Shown piece after piece: positions 35,018-43,300 of a stretch of DNA of 64,000 bases; position 1 is the first letter of the stretch, and the number at the start of each line of letters is the position of its first letter. The position numbers and the translations under genes are program-made. The stretch spans positions 310,001 to 374,000 of the forward strand of contig NZ_JBIPKE010000020.1 of the NCBI RefSeq assembly GCF_044005705.1, in the 5' to 3' direction. A model generated the notes under the pieces. The model worked only from the letters and a program-made list of their open reading frames with translations, did not search any database and was not told where the DNA came from. Source of the DNA: Marinoscillum luteum (GTDB lineage Bacteria > Bacteroidota > Bacteroidia > Cytophagales > Cyclobacteriaceae).

Positions 35018-35830
35018 TTATTTAAACTGTCCTAAAATCATTTTATCCATTTGGCTGTCGGACAGTATTTTCCTTAACAAGAGCAATGGCTTTGCCATGA
35101 ATCCGCCACTATATCTAGTTTTAGGTTTTCTGGATGCAATCACCTTGAGAATCAGATTTGCAATAATCTCCGGTTCGGCATTTCTGTCTTTAAACTTTTT
35201 TCCTGTTTCTATCATTTTCTGTATCATTTTTCCATACAGTCCGTTTGCCGAGGTTTTTTGAGCATTTTCCATAGCAATATCGCTCCATTCAGATTTTACT
35301 CCGCCTGGTTCAATAACCACCACTTTTATACCGAATTGTTTGACTTCCATTCTTAAACTATCGCTCAAAGCTTCTAAGGCAAATTTGCTGGCGTGATACC
35401 AACCGCCAAGTGGGTTGGCTATTTTTCCGCCAATGGAACTGATATTTACAATCATTCCATTGCTTTGTTCTCGCATATGTGGCAAAACCAATTGGGTTAG
35501 GCGTGCCAATCCAAACAGATTGACTTCCATTTGATATTTGGCACTTTCCATTGTTACATCTTCAATGGCTCCATATAAACCAAATCCTGCATTGTTAATA
35601 AGGATATCAATCTGTTTTTCATTCTCGATAATTTGTTGAATACCCAAAACCATTGATTGGTCATTCGTTACATCTATTTCAAGAATTTTCGCCCCGGCCT
35701 GTTTCAGGTCTTTCATTTTCTCGGTTCTGCGGGCTGCTCCGTAAACTATGTATCCCTTTTTTAGCAATAGTTCTGCTGTCGCTTTTCCCATTCCGGAAGA
35801 AGCTCCTGTAATTAATATTACTTTACTCAT
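35018..35830 (-). CDS. Short-chain dehydrogenase/reductase (SDR)
   Basis: A 270-residue classical SDR: TGASSGMG loop, EIDVTNDQ, LINNAGFGLYGAIEDV, ISSIGGK and catalytic YHASK. The length and GLYGAIEDV pattern match oxidoreductases that carry a C-terminal extension (about 220-270) acting on hydrophobic substrates. Start codon overlaps the end of the upstream membrane-protein gene by 8 bases, so the two are co-translated. Substrate unknown. Confidence 0.92.
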   Translation of the reverse strand: MSKVILITGASSGMGKATAELLLKKGYIVYGAARRTEKMKDLKQAGAKILEIDVTNDQSMVLGIQQIIENEKQIDILINNAGFGLYGAIEDVTMESAKYQMEVNLFGLARLTQLVLPHMREQSNGMIVNISSIGGKIANPLGGWYHASKFALEALSDSLRMEVKQFGIKVVVIEPGGVKSEWSDIAMENAQKTSANGLYGKMIQKMIETGKKFKDRNAEPEIIANLILKVIASRKPKTRYSGGFMAKPLLLLRKILSDSQMDKMILGQFK

Positions 35831-36341
35831 TATATATTTTTTTTAAGTCGATAGATCCAATTTCTTGCTGATAGGCTTTGTTTTTCTGCATAGAAAAAGC
35901 TTCTGTTAAATGTCCTGTTGTCCCGATAATCAAAAGCGCTAATCCAACTCCCTTCCAAAAATCATTTGAGGTAAAAAGCACAACAGCCAATCCGCAGACA
36001 ACTACCGTTGAAAACAAAACCAAAGCAGAACGATAACCTGTTTTTACAACTAATTTCATTCTTGCAACTTCGGATTTATGAAGTTCCATATTGGTTTGAT
36101 GCGAAAGTTTTACTTCCGACATTTTACGATGGTTGTGAATCGCAACAGTAAATCCTGCTATAAGAAAAAATAGACCCGCGACACAAAAAGCGTAAGCCAA
36201 TCCCTTAATCAACTCATCGTTTCTGAAATACTGAAAGAGAATAATAGTAAAGACGAGAAAGGCTATTCCTATTGCAGCAGCGATATAGGCAGTATTCCGT
36301 TCGCTCTGGTAATACTGATGCATGTGCGCTATCATTTCCAT
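35823..36341 (-). CDS. Four-helix membrane protein, unknown
   Basis: A 172-residue integral membrane protein with four hydrophobic helices (about 19-37, 46-67, 103-123 and 128-146), a basic cytoplasmic loop between helices 2 and 3 (HNHRKMSEVKLSHQTNMELHKSE) and a polar tail. No family is recognised. It overlaps the following SDR gene by 8 bases. The pairing of a small membrane protein with an SDR may mean a membrane-bound reductase unit, which is only inferred from overlap. Confidence 0.75.
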   Translation of the reverse strand: MEMIAHMHQYYQSERNTAYIAAAIGIAFLVFTIILFQYFRNDELIKGLAYAFCVAGLFFLIAGFTVAIHNHRKMSEVKLSHQTNMELHKSEVARMKLVVKTGYRSALVLFSTVVVCGLAVVLFTSNDFWKGVGLALLIIGTTGHLTEAFSMQKNKAYQQEIGSIDLKKIYNE

Positions 36342-36420
36342 TGTCTATGAGGTTATATACAATGCAAAAGTAGAGCGATTAAAAACACCTTTCTTTGCTC
36401 AGGAGCTCAACTTTGTGTGT

Positions 36421-37233
36421 TCACTGAGGCAAAATAGAGGACGGGTTGTAGCCAAAAAACTGTTTAAAGGTTTTACTGAAGTGGGATAAATTCTCAAACC
36501 CGGCATCTAAAAAGGCTTGCGAGGGCTTTTGATGTTTTTCAGCGATTAAGAAATGGGCTTGTTCCAAACGTTTCTCGGTAAGCCATCTTTGTGGCGAAGT
36601 GCCAAATACTTTATTGAAATCCCGTTTAAAAGTCGCTAAGCTTCTGCCTGTTAGGTATGCAAATTTCGAAATGGGGATGTTGAACATAAAGTGGGTTTGC
36701 ATAAATCCTGCAAGGTCAATTTTATGCGGTTCAGAGAAATCTGAGAGCAAATCATCTGCTCGAACATCGAGTTTCCTGATTAGGATTAAAGCATCTTTTG
36801 TTTTTTGTTGTGCTTGTTCATCTGTAACAAGAATGGTTTTCGAGTCCAACTGGTTATCAATAGATTGGAATAAACTGTCTAACTCCTCATTCGCTTTTAG
36901 AAATAGCAGTTTGGGACGATTGGCCGTGCGTGCTATGGGTGTTTGTGCAGCATAGAATTTTTGCAAGGACTGCTGTGTGAAAAATATAGTGACCGATCTA
37001 CATGCTTCATTGTTCATAGGTTCTTTGGAAAACTTTGCCAATTGGTTTCGACCGAATAAAGCGGCTTGCCCAGCAGAAAGGGAATATGTATTATTCGCGG
37101 TAGTAACCGAAATTTTTCCCGAATAAACGTACGTGAGCAAATGCTCGGGGACCATCTGTTCGGTTACAAATTCTCTCTTTTCATTACAGGAGAAAAATAT
37201 ACCTGCTTGCGATATGTAATTTGTGCTATTCAT
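36421..37233 (-). CDS. AraC-family transcription regulator (second of tandem pair)
   Basis: A 270-residue regulator with an N-terminal cupin-like sensor part (about 20-120; PEHLLTYVYSGKISV, LSAGQAALFGRNQLAKF) and a C-terminal AraC HTH (about 170-268; FAYLTGRSLATFKRDFNKVFGTSPQRWLTEKRL and FENLSHFSKTFKQFFGYNPSSI). It is plainly paralogous to the regulator at 37230 throughout, and the two genes overlap by ATGA. Effector unknown. Confidence 0.92.
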   Translation of the reverse strand: MNSTNYISQAGIFFSCNEKREFVTEQMVPEHLLTYVYSGKISVTTANNTYSLSAGQAALFGRNQLAKFSKEPMNNEACRSVTIFFTQQSLQKFYAAQTPIARTANRPKLLFLKANEELDSLFQSIDNQLDSKTILVTDEQAQQKTKDALILIRKLDVRADDLLSDFSEPHKIDLAGFMQTHFMFNIPISKFAYLTGRSLATFKRDFNKVFGTSPQRWLTEKRLEQAHFLIAEKHQKPSQAFLDAGFENLSHFSKTFKQFFGYNPSSILPQ

Positions 37234-38030
37234 CTGCCCAGTTCTGTCGGTGTACGGCCAAATTGTTTTTTGAAAGCAAAGGAAAAGTGAGATAGATCTT
37301 CAAAGCCCAAATCAAAATAAATATCTGTCGGTTTCTTTTTATTGTTGTGGATAAGGAAATGAGCTTCATTCAAGCGTTTTTTTATCAACCACCTACTCGG
37401 AGTTTCGTTAAAAATAGCTTTAAAATCTCGTTTAAATGCTGATAGGCTTCTTCCTGTTAGCAATGCAAATCGCTCAATACTTACATTGAATTTGTAATGG
37501 CGGTTCATATATTCTTCCAGGTTCAATTTTCCTGGTTTTCCAAAGTCAAAGAATACATTGGCCAATTCTGGTTGGAGTTGTAGCAATATGTTCAGTAGTT
37601 CTTGCCGTTTTACATCTACCATTTTAGGGTCAATTCTGCCTTCTCCTTTATAATGCGGTTTTAATGATTGGATGAAATGCGATACTTTTTCTGTCGGATG
37701 GAGGGACAGGAAGGTTTCTGATGAGTTGAAACCCTGACTATTGAAGGAGCAATTTTTCAGATAACTTTTAAGAAAATCCTCATCAAATAGAATAGCGACC
37801 TTTTCAAAGCCATCGCTATCCTTCACTTTGTTATATCGAGCCAATCGGTTTTTTCGAACAAGGCAATATTCTCCTGCTTTTAGGGTATAATGTTTATTCC
37901 CGTCATACCCGTTCATTGTACCCTTTATCAAAAACAAAAAGAGGTGTTCGGGTATAAATTGTTCGGGCGATATTTCAGGGCCTAAATAGCAGGAGTTCAT
38001 TTCCACAGGGTATGATAGATTATTGTTCAA
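37230..38030 (-). CDS. AraC-family transcription regulator (first of tandem pair)
   Basis: A 266-residue AraC-type regulator with cupin-like sensor (PEHLFLFLIKGTMNGY, LKAGEYCLVRKNRLARY) and C-terminal HTH (FALLTGRSLSAFKRDFKAIFNETPSRWL and FEDLSHFSFAFKKQFGRTPTEL). The start is TTG at 38030 within the SDR stop region; it gives an N-terminus the same length as the paralog. An ATG at 38000 is the alternative. Overlaps SDR by 11 bases and the next AraC by 4, so all three are one transcription unit. Confidence 0.88.
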   Translation of the reverse strand: MNNNLSYPVEMNSCYLGPEISPEQFIPEHLFLFLIKGTMNGYDGNKHYTLKAGEYCLVRKNRLARYNKVKDSDGFEKVAILFDEDFLKSYLKNCSFNSQGFNSSETFLSLHPTEKVSHFIQSLKPHYKGEGRIDPKMVDVKRQELLNILLQLQPELANVFFDFGKPGKLNLEEYMNRHYKFNVSIERFALLTGRSLSAFKRDFKAIFNETPSRWLIKKRLNEAHFLIHNNKKKPTDIYFDLGFEDLSHFSFAFKKQFGRTPTELGR

Positions 38031-39186
38031 AATAAATGCCTGTCATCTTTTCACAAATTATCCAAAGACTGTCTGCCCTATTCTTATCCAAAGCCCAAGG
38101 CCTTACGCCAAAGGGAGCATCACTGCCATTTGGCACCATTAGGGCAATGTTGCAATCTTCTAAATATTGTCCGCCTTTACCATTTAGCTGCGCACTGACA
38201 GCCGCCCAAACCGTGGTAGCTCCACCTTGTTGGACTGTCTTATATATATCTCCTTCATTTTTTGGTTTTCTGAAGTAGTTCAATAGCTCTGTGCCGTAGA
38301 ATGCCCTTAGACTTTGTCCTGCAAATTTTGTCATCCAAACCTTGAATTTGGGGGCATAACCAACCAACGAGCCTGCAAAAAGGTCGGAGGAAGGAACTGG
38401 CCCTGGATGTACGGAAAACGATTGAATATTGTATTTACTGAACAACTCGTTCTGTTTTACAGCCATTAGTGCTACTGCTGTCTTACTTTGGCAGTAGGCT
38501 TGGAATCCATCATAAGGCGTATGCTCGTAATTAATATCTTCCAAATTTACATCGCTCGTTCTGTGTCCACGAGATGATAAATTTACAATTCTTGCCCCAT
38601 TGGCCTTTTTTAAAGCAGGGAGCAGTTTGAGGCTCAATTGAAAGTGTCCCAATACGTTTACGGCAAACTGACGTTCATAACCCCTCTCGTCCCTTTGCAG
38701 AGGTGTATTGTGAATGCCGGCACTATTGACCAAAACATCAACCTGTCTATTCGATTGCATGAATTTTTCTACAAAGGCATCAATGGATTTTGGTTTTAAT
38801 AAATCGAGGTATTCGATTTCGACATTTGGTAAACCATTAAGGTTTTTCTTTGCCCATTTCACATCAGGCGTAAGGGCAATTACCGTAGCTCCTTTGCTTA
38901 CAAATGCTTTTGTGGCTTGTAGCCCTGTGCCCGTATGGCCGCCAGTCATCACCATAATTTTACCAGATAAGTCCGTTCCTTGGACCACTTCCATAGCGGT
39001 GGTGCTATGACCAAAATTATTCACAAGCGGTTGTTGTAATGTGTCTGATATGATTTGACCAGAATAGACAGGTTTTCCTGCGGATGTATCATTTTTCACG
39101 AACATAAAAATGATAGAGCCATAGAAAAGGACATAGAGCAAAAAAGGGATTCCAATTAAAATATACAGCATCTTTTTTAACGACAT
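38020..39186 (-). CDS. Membrane-anchored short-chain dehydrogenase
   Basis: A 388-residue SDR with an N-terminal membrane helix (about 6-28) before a long linker and the Rossmann domain. Its cofactor loop is TGGHTGTGLQATKAF, with LVNSAGIHNT, NLSSRGHR and catalytic YCQSK. This layout matches retinol-dehydrogenase/WWOX-like SDRs. ATG 39186 is chosen over the upstream in-frame ATG at 39219 because it is closer to the membrane helix. It is the promoter-proximal gene of the AraC pair's operon, so the two regulators may respond to its substrate or product. Confidence 0.88.
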   Translation of the reverse strand: MSLKKMLYILIGIPFLLYVLFYGSIIFMFVKNDTSAGKPVYSGQIISDTLQQPLVNNFGHSTTAMEVVQGTDLSGKIMVMTGGHTGTGLQATKAFVSKGATVIALTPDVKWAKKNLNGLPNVEIEYLDLLKPKSIDAFVEKFMQSNRQVDVLVNSAGIHNTPLQRDERGYERQFAVNVLGHFQLSLKLLPALKKANGARIVNLSSRGHRTSDVNLEDINYEHTPYDGFQAYCQSKTAVALMAVKQNELFSKYNIQSFSVHPGPVPSSDLFAGSLVGYAPKFKVWMTKFAGQSLRAFYGTELLNYFRKPKNEGDIYKTVQQGGATTVWAAVSAQLNGKGGQYLEDCNIALMVPNGSDAPFGVRPWALDKNRADSLWIICEKMTGIYFEQ

Positions 39187-39233
39187 TTTTGTAAGGATTA
39201 ATTTTAAATTACAATACAAATGTCTGCTAAAAA

Positions 39234-39275
39234 CAACAGGGCAACTTTGTTGAAAAGTCCAAAATTGCCCTGTTG
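39234..39275. promoter_or_regulatory. Inverted repeat between SnoaL-like and SDR genes
   Basis: CAACAGGGCAA and TTGCCCTGTTG (11-bp perfect arms, 20-base spacer) lie in the gap before the SDR start, centred about 69 bases from ATG 39186. It can be a hairpin terminator for the SnoaL-like gene or an operator for the AraC pair. There is no clear T-tract. Confidence 0.5.
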
Positions 39276-39306
39276 AAATTTTCAGATCTTTAACCCTACA
39301 TTACCA

Positions 39307-39693
39307 TTAATTGCCAAACACTTTTTGTACGGCAACCAAGTCCATGCCTTCCCTAACCAATTTTATTTTACCATTTTCTGCGACTAATCTACCCATATAC
39401 AATTGTTTATAGGGTTTTCCAATCATCATTGTATCTACTTCATATTCCGCAAAAACTTGATTTGGAGTGATGATATGTGTTTTTACATTGAGGAACCTAA
39501 ACTCGGGAGACCTTTCCCGAAGACCAGTCAACATTTTTTGGATGTTTTCTTTACCTACGGTTCTCCAACCTTTGCCCATAGATGCCATGTAGGGTAGTTC
39601 AATAGCACCATCTTCTGTAAAAATGGAAGCCAAATACTCAGGATTACCGATATTGTTTATATACTCATTGAAGAGTTCTTCTGCATTTTTCAT
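39307..39693 (-). CDS. SnoaL/NTF2-like protein
   Basis: A 128-residue protein of the SnoaL-like/NTF2-fold group: helical N-terminus (ELFNEYINNIGNPEYLASIFTEDGAIELPYM) and curved-sheet segments (EFRFLNVKTHIITPNQVFAEYEVDTMM; LVAENGKIKLVREGMD). Members act as small-molecule isomerases, hydrolases or ligand binders. It is one gene down from the SDR at 39775 on the same strand, separated by a strong hairpin. Joint metabolism of a small hydrophobic compound is plausible but unproven. Confidence 0.88.
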   Translation of the reverse strand: MKNAEELFNEYINNIGNPEYLASIFTEDGAIELPYMASMGKGWRTVGKENIQKMLTGLRERSPEFRFLNVKTHIITPNQVFAEYEVDTMMIGKPYKQLYMGRLVAENGKIKLVREGMDLVAVQKVFGN

Positions 39694-39728
39694 ATTCTAG
39701 AATTTTGAACTTATTGTTTGAATAATTT

Positions 39729-39765
39729 CAAGGGTGTTTGGATTTTGTAAATACAAACACCCTTG
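39729..39765. terminator. Strong hairpin downstream of SDR gene
   Basis: CAAGGGTGTTTG and CAAACACCCTTG, 12-bp perfect arms with a 13-base loop, 10 bases past the SDR stop at 39775 and 36 bases before the SnoaL-like start. No T-tract follows on the minus strand, so it may end transcription imperfectly or act as an operator. Confidence 0.55.
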
Positions 39766-39774
39766 ATTGATGAT

Positions 39775-40632
39775 TTAATTGCTGTAGGTAGCCAGCCACT
39801 TTTCTTTTATTTCGGCCCTTGCATTGATGAATTCAACGTCTGTGCCTTGTGCAATGGCATCCAAAGGAAAACGCAGTGGTCTTGTTCCGTTTTGCATGTT
39901 TACCAATTCTAAAATTCCATCGGCAATGGTTTGAGGGTTCATGTCGAACTCCTGCATTTTACCAAATAATCCTGCGCCTATCGCATTGAACATGTCTGTT
40001 GCAACAGGGTCATATGCTGCTGCAATTTCGGCTTTGTCCGCACCTATTCCTGCCTTGCTTCCATTGTTCATTTCTGTTGGATAAACTCCAGGCTGAATGG
40101 TAACGTTTTCAATATTAAATTGAGCCAATTCTGCTTGCAAGCCTTCGGCAATGCTTTCCACACCGAATTTAGAAGCCAGATACGGAATCATAAAAGGTAG
40201 TGTATGCCCGCTTGCACCAGAGGTAATGTTAACGATCAAACCTGATTTCTCTTTTCGCATGCTTGGCAAAACGGCTTGGTAGGTTCTGATAACTCCATAA
40301 AAGTTTACTTCAAACATTTTACGAATTTGCTCTATTGAAGTAGCCTCTAAAAGCCCAAAACCTGTTACGCCTGCGTTGTTTATCAACACATCGATTTTTC
40401 CGTGTTTTGCCAATGTTTTTTCAAATGCCTTCGTAACAGATGTATCATCGGTCACGTCTATTTCTACTACTTCTACATTGGGTAATGCAGCAAGTTCTTT
40501 GGCAACTACTTGGTTCTTGCCTGTTGTGCCACGCATTCCGGCTATAACTGTGTAGCCCGCATTTGCAAGGGTTATCGTGGTAAGTTTACCAAACCCTGTG
40601 CTTGTTCCTGTAATAAAAATTGTCTTGTTCAT
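39775..40632 (-). CDS. Short-chain dehydrogenase/reductase (SDR)
   Basis: A 285-residue classical SDR: TGTSTGFGKLTT cofactor loop, EIDVTDDTS, LINNAGVTGFGLLEA, NITSGASGHT and catalytic YLASK, with a C-terminal extension (about 200-285) as in oxidoreductases of large or hydrophobic substrates. It follows the Crp/Fnr gene at 40752 with an inverted repeat between, the same regulator-then-target order as at 34244/33426. Substrate unknown. Confidence 0.92.
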   Translation of the reverse strand: MNKTIFITGTSTGFGKLTTITLANAGYTVIAGMRGTTGKNQVVAKELAALPNVEVVEIDVTDDTSVTKAFEKTLAKHGKIDVLINNAGVTGFGLLEATSIEQIRKMFEVNFYGVIRTYQAVLPSMRKEKSGLIVNITSGASGHTLPFMIPYLASKFGVESIAEGLQAELAQFNIENVTIQPGVYPTEMNNGSKAGIGADKAEIAAAYDPVATDMFNAIGAGLFGKMQEFDMNPQTIADGILELVNMQNGTRPLRFPLDAIAQGTDVEFINARAEIKEKWLATYSN

Positions 40633-40691
40633 CTTTGTAAAATTTAATTGTTAATTGATGAAGCAAAGATGCGATTACAGAAAGCTGTTTT

Positions 40692-40734
40692 CCATTGACA
40701 AATGCTCGAAAAAAAAGCAAACAAATGTCAATGG
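40692..40734. promoter_or_regulatory. Separated inverted repeat upstream of SDR
   Basis: CCATTGACA (40692-40700) and TGTCAATGG (40726-40734), perfect arms 25 bases apart, between the Crp/Fnr stop and the SDR start. It may be a pair of half-sites for the regulator encoded just upstream. The sequence differs from TTACCATATGGTAA. Confidence 0.45.
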
Positions 40735-40751
40735 GTTAGGAAAATAGTGCT

Positions 40752-41330
40752 TTACTTTTTGGTTGCGTTTCTTCTTATGCGGGTCAGTGTTTCAGGAGTA
40801 ATTCCAATGTAGGAGGCAATCATGTGTTGTGGAATTCGGTTGGCAATAGAGGGATACTTCTTCAAGAAATCCTGATACTTTTCTTCGGCAGAAAGACTTA
40901 TTTGAGAATGAATACGGCTTTGGGATACGTTAAAACTCCTTTGCAGGATAGTATTTACCAAATCATTGAGTTGCGGAATGTTTTTGCAAAGGTTATCAAA
41001 GTTTGTTTTTTCAATCAATATGACTTCTGAATTTTCAATAGCATCAATGTGAAATTTTGAGCGTGTTCCGGTCATTAAACTTGCTCGATCTCCTGTCCAA
41101 TGATTTTCAGGTGAGAAGTTCATAATATGCTCATTCCCATTGTCGTCAATAGAAAAGGATTTTAGAAGCCCACTACAGACGAAGGCATTATATTTCCACA
41201 CGTCACCTGCTTGCAGGAGATATTGTCTTCTCCGTAGTTTTTTTTCTATCGACACCAAATGAATCATTTCAATTTCACTCTCATAAAGTGTGATTTTATC
41301 CTTTAAGTATTTTATAAAAAAATCGAACAT
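40752..41330 (-). CDS. Crp/Fnr-family transcription regulator
   Basis: A 192-residue regulator: sensor beta-roll (about 30-115; LRRRQYLLQAGDVWKYNAFVCSGLLKSFSIDDNGNEHIMNF) and C-terminal HTH (IPQHMIASYIGITPETLTRIRR). It is paralogous to those at 34244 and 42674 but shares only family features with them. It lies immediately before the SDR gene at 39775 on the same strand. Ligand unknown. Confidence 0.9.
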   Translation of the reverse strand: MFDFFIKYLKDKITLYESEIEMIHLVSIEKKLRRRQYLLQAGDVWKYNAFVCSGLLKSFSIDDNGNEHIMNFSPENHWTGDRASLMTGTRSKFHIDAIENSEVILIEKTNFDNLCKNIPQLNDLVNTILQRSFNVSQSRIHSQISLSAEEKYQDFLKKYPSIANRIPQHMIASYIGITPETLTRIRRNATKK

Positions 41331-41406
41331 TGAATGTAAATTCTTTCCAAGTTTAAATTTATATAGTTGTTTAGCGTCTTGCCGTTTAGTTTACTTGCCG
41401 CTAACC

Positions 41407-41553
41407 TTTAGCTTCCCTTCATATTACTATTCCAAGAAACTGATTGATTAACTTAAAGATAGGAAATGTGGGCAAAGAACCCAGCGGCTGATTCATGGTG
41501 ATGTTCGAGCAAAGATGTGTAAAGTGGCTCCCGATAGCCATCAGGAGGCGCAT
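41407..41553 (+). repeat. Dispersed intergenic repeat 1, copy B
   Basis: Same 147-base length and orientation as 32231-32377. Shared runs include AGCTTCCCTTCATAT, ACTTAAAGATAGGAAATGTG and GTGGCTCCCGATAGCCATCA. It lies in the 317-base gap 41331-41647, where no gene is called. Confidence 0.85.
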
Positions 41554-41647
41554 TCACTGTATCGGTCTGTTACCTCTCGCTTAGTTTCGGTTGAAAAGTT
41601 CAGTTAGAAACTGAATCCGCTTTTCATCAGATAGATTGAATTTTCCA

Positions 41648-42049
41648 TCAAATTGTCAAAGCTAGAATTAGTGAAAATAGAGCGAGAATAATGGTGATAG
41701 GAGTAAACACTTTTTGCTCTATTTTGCTTTTTGAAATAATATTACCATAAGTATTTAAAAGAAATAGAACCGTCATAGCCCATAACAAGATGGACATCAT
41801 ACTTTTTGGAAAGTGAATGGACAAGAATTCGGATTGAACTAATACAATAAACAGAAAAAATAGATTTACTAAAATAGATACAACTTCAAACTGATACATT
41901 TCTTTATCGGAATTCAGTCGTCCACCCCAAACATTTTTATACGGAATTATTTTAGTTAAAATGCAGATATGTAGCACTAAAAAAAATGACAGAATAACTA
42001 TTAGACCGTATTGAGAAAAAGCTATCATATTAATACCAATTGAATCCAA
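41648..42049 (-). CDS. Four-helix membrane protein, unknown
   Basis: A 133-residue integral membrane protein with four hydrophobic helices (about 9-29, 49-68, 80-98 and 112-131) and short polar loops. No family is recognised. It overlaps the end of the upstream outer-membrane protein gene by 20 bases; an alternative ATG at 42028 would remove most of the overlap. AT-rich codon use like its neighbours. Function unknown. Confidence 0.65.
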   Translation of the reverse strand: MDSIGINMIAFSQYGLIVILSFFLVLHICILTKIIPYKNVWGGRLNSDKEMYQFEVVSILVNLFFLFIVLVQSEFLSIHFPKSMMSILLWAMTVLFLLNTYGNIISKSKIEQKVFTPITIILALFSLILALTI

Positions 42050-42599
42050 CTATGCACATATTTGAAACTCCTTCTCTTTGTCCATTATTAGGAAGATTAG
42101 ATTTCCCAAGAAATATTCTGTATTGCAAGTCCAATGCAAAACGTCCCTTGTGCCAAATTTCATAACCTGTTGCAAACGTAAATGCTGGAAATCCAGTATA
42201 AAAACCTGCTGTTTTAGGATCTTTAACTGAGTAAAATGCAGGAGCATCAAATGTCAAACCTGCACCACCCAATACCCACCAATTTTCCTTTAGCCAATAT
42301 TGCCCTGCTATTGTGACCCCTTCAAATCCCCTGTCTTTACCATTGTATTCGTAGTTGGCCCCTGGCAGCAGAGCAAGTAAGGCAAGTCGATGATTGAGCA
42401 TATATCCAACTTTTATGTTTGGTAAAGTGGTAGAAAACGCTACTTCGGTAGTGTCATTCGTACGTAGTGATAATGCACCTGCACCAAGCCCTATGCCAAT
42501 TACAAAGCCTTTTCGTTCAACTGGTCTCTTGTCTAAATTGGTTTGTGCAAATGTGTAATTCACCATAATTGTTAAGGCAAAAATCAAAATTTCACGCAT
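42030..42599 (-). CDS. Predicted outer-membrane beta-barrel protein
   Basis: A 189-residue exported protein with a signal peptide (ends VNYTFAQ) and amphipathic strands (KGFVIGIGLGAGALSL, NIKVGYMLNHRLALLALLPG, FTFATGYEIWHKGRFALDLQYRIFLG, terminal aromatic VGFNWY). The length suits an eight-stranded OmpA/OmpX-like barrel. The TTACCATATGGTAA palindrome sits 63.5 bases upstream and the Crp/Fnr gene at 42674 precedes it, so it is probably that regulator's target. Confidence 0.8.
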   Translation of the reverse strand: MREILIFALTIMVNYTFAQTNLDKRPVERKGFVIGIGLGAGALSLRTNDTTEVAFSTTLPNIKVGYMLNHRLALLALLPGANYEYNGKDRGFEGVTIAGQYWLKENWWVLGGAGLTFDAPAFYSVKDPKTAGFYTGFPAFTFATGYEIWHKGRFALDLQYRIFLGKSNLPNNGQREGVSNMCIVGFNWY

Positions 42600-42655
42600 C
42601 TTTTACTTTTTAAATTATTAAGATGCAAAGGTCAAATTTGTATGTTTGAAAGCCG

Positions 42656-42669
42656 TTACCATATGGTAA
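42656..42669. promoter_or_regulatory. Palindromic operator, site 3
   Basis: TTACCATATGGTAA, a perfect 14-bp palindrome between the Crp/Fnr stop at 42674 and the start at 42599. The centre is 63.5 bases from the start codon, exactly as for site 1. Confidence 0.65.
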
Positions 42670-42673
42670 GAAA

Positions 42674-43243
42674 TCAACTTGCTGGGTTTCTTATTCTACT
42701 CAAACTTTGTGGTGTAATTCCAAGATATGATGCAATGTGCTTTTGTGCAATTCGTTGATGAATGTTTGGAAATTTGGTTTGTAAAATACGATATCGCTCT
42801 TCAGCTGTTTTGGTTAACAGCTCAATTTGCTGTTGCTGTTTTTCTACAAAAGAAGACTCTGCCGACTTCTGCATGATGACCTGCCCAACCGATTTCTGAC
42901 TTAACTTGTAAAAATCATCCCTTGAAACTCTCACCATTTCGGACTTTTCAAGCGCTACGACTTCCAATGCTGTCGGTTTTTGAGTTAAGAGAGACATATA
43001 GTCTCCACAAAAGTTATTATCAAAAGCAAAATCAAGGCAAACGAAATTGTTTCCTTTCCATAAAAAAATTCCAGCACTACCTTTGAGTATAAAGTAAAAA
43101 TATTTCTCAGTTGTATTTTGAGGTTTTATGATTTCGTCTTTGTTGAAAGAGATTGCTTCACAAAGGCTTGAAAACTCTTTCCATGCTTCAATAGGGGCAT
43201 CAAAATATGCTTCAAACGACTTTTTTAGAATTTCTGCAAGCAT
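42674..43243 (-). CDS. Crp/Fnr-family transcription regulator
   Basis: A 189-residue regulator: sensor beta-roll (about 28-110; IIKPQNTTEKYFYFILKGSAGIFLWKGNNFVCLDF), linker helix, and C-terminal HTH (IAQKHIASYLGITPQSLSRIR). The HTH SYLGxTxQSLSRIR is nearly the same as in the regulator at 34244, in line with the shared downstream operator. Lies directly before the outer-membrane protein gene. Ligand unknown. Confidence 0.9.
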   Translation of the reverse strand: MLAEILKKSFEAYFDAPIEAWKEFSSLCEAISFNKDEIIKPQNTTEKYFYFILKGSAGIFLWKGNNFVCLDFAFDNNFCGDYMSLLTQKPTALEVVALEKSEMVRVSRDDFYKLSQKSVGQVIMQKSAESSFVEKQQQQIELLTKTAEERYRILQTKFPNIHQRIAQKHIASYLGITPQSLSRIRNPAS

Positions 43244-43300
43244 TTATTTATCAAATCTTTCTTTTAACTAATGTCTGTAGAGTCTTTTTTGTCATTACCC

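Noticed and set aside
41578..41652. A short C-terminus-like frame (DGKFNLSDEKRIQFL) right of repeat 1 copy B
   Set aside because: Stop codons lie directly upstream in the same frame and there is no start; at most a remnant, so not called.
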